Of a DNA stretch of 13,686 nt, positions 13,484 to 13,686 are shown piece by piece. The position numbers were made by a program, and so were the translations under genes. The notes under the pieces are model-generated. The model was not told the DNA's origin and searched no databases. It worked only from the letters and a program-made list of their open reading frames with translations. Origin of the DNA: Thermoplasmata archaeon (GTDB lineage Archaea; Thermoplasmatota; Thermoplasmata; Lutacidiplasmatales; UBA184). How positions within the stretch are numbered: position 1 is the stretch's first letter; each line of letters starts with the position of its first letter. The stretch covers positions 1 to 13,686 of the forward strand of contig JABEUK010000110.1 in assembly GCA_013044425.1 (NCBI GenBank). The letters are read 5' to 3'.

Positions 13484-13686
13484 ATGAATAACGCGCTCCA
13501 ACACTCCCCCTCGCGACCAAGGGGATCCGTCGGTCACAATGCGCCTGCGCTGGACCGCATGCTGCGCCATCCGAGGCTCACCGCGTGGATGCTGGGGAAT
13601 CCCAAGCGCAAATACACCATTCGCGAGCTAGCGAAGGCTACCCACGAGTCGTATGCTACCACCTGGAGAGTCGTCGATTTGCTCCA
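13484..13686 (+). CDS. N-terminus of an HTH protein, possibly HTH-nucleotidyltransferase (partial)
   Basis: 67 residues before the window edge. LDRMLRHPRLTAWMLGNPKRKYTIRELAKATHESYATTWRVVDLL (23-67) has the helix pattern of a winged HTH. The sequence NPKRKYTIRELAKA followed by SYATTWRVVD resembles the HTH at the front of archaeal proteins that continue into a nucleotidyltransferase domain, as in MNT-type toxin-antitoxin modules. That continuation is outside the window and is inference. Residues 1-22 are polar and may be disordered. ATG 13484 follows a strong TATA box, giving a nearly leaderless mRNA. The 3' end is missing. Confidence 0.6.
   Translation, partial: MNNALQHSPSRPRGSVGHNAPALDRMLRHPRLTAWMLGNPKRKYTIRELAKATHESYATTWRVVDLL

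Noticed and set aside
1..13686. CRISPR array, insertion sequence or rRNA
   Set aside because: No regularly spaced repeats, no transposase frame with terminal inverted repeats and no rRNA-like conserved segment was seen on either strand.

Overview
The window is GC-rich and looks archaeal. Several genes have an A/T-rich TATA-like element about 25 nt before the start codon with almost no leader (1621, 7219, 8487, 13290, 13484). Others have a Shine-Dalgarno element (966, 4427, 12065). The gene content (membrane-anchored cupredoxin, DUF169, DoxX/DoxD, a YgiT-zinc-finger antitoxin, many winged-helix proteins) would fit a Thermoplasmatota-like or other high-GC archaeon. That placement is inference, because no marker gene is present.

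Left part (1-4430): a class I SAM methyltransferase (minus), a long gene-free stretch, then a plus-strand membrane-anchored cupredoxin with a CuA-like but incomplete ligand set. Next is a gene-poor stretch that probably holds a frameshifted and truncated remnant of a carboxymuconolactone decarboxylase-like gene (minus). It is followed by a minus-strand pair of a small two-helix membrane protein and a second methyltransferase, and then a SnoaL-like (NTF2 fold) protein with a clear promoter and SD.

Middle (4923-9975): a minus-strand MarR regulator and a 14-helix drug-type MFS exporter form an operon. The exporter frame has no ATG, GTG or TTG before its second membrane segment. The likely start is a CTG in a CTGA overlap with the marR stop codon. 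A short inverted repeat lies between the marR TATA box and its GTG start and is a good candidate for the autoregulatory operator. Next comes a minus-strand monomeric sarcosine oxidase-like flavoenzyme, divergent from a DUF169 protein, followed by a cupin.

Right part (9976-13686) looks like an accessory region. It holds a toxin-antitoxin operon (DUF4258-like toxin, then an antitoxin joining a YgiT-type zinc finger to an AbrB-like domain), a DoxX-like membrane protein, and three winged-helix-type proteins, the last cut by the window edge. It also holds two copies of a 44-residue, extremely basic microprotein gene flanking the DoxX gene. The two copies differ at 9 of 135 bases and 8 of these changes are silent in the proposed frame. 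That pattern indicates a real gene under protein-level selection, and it is the most novel item in the window. No CRISPR array, tRNA, rRNA or insertion sequence was seen.
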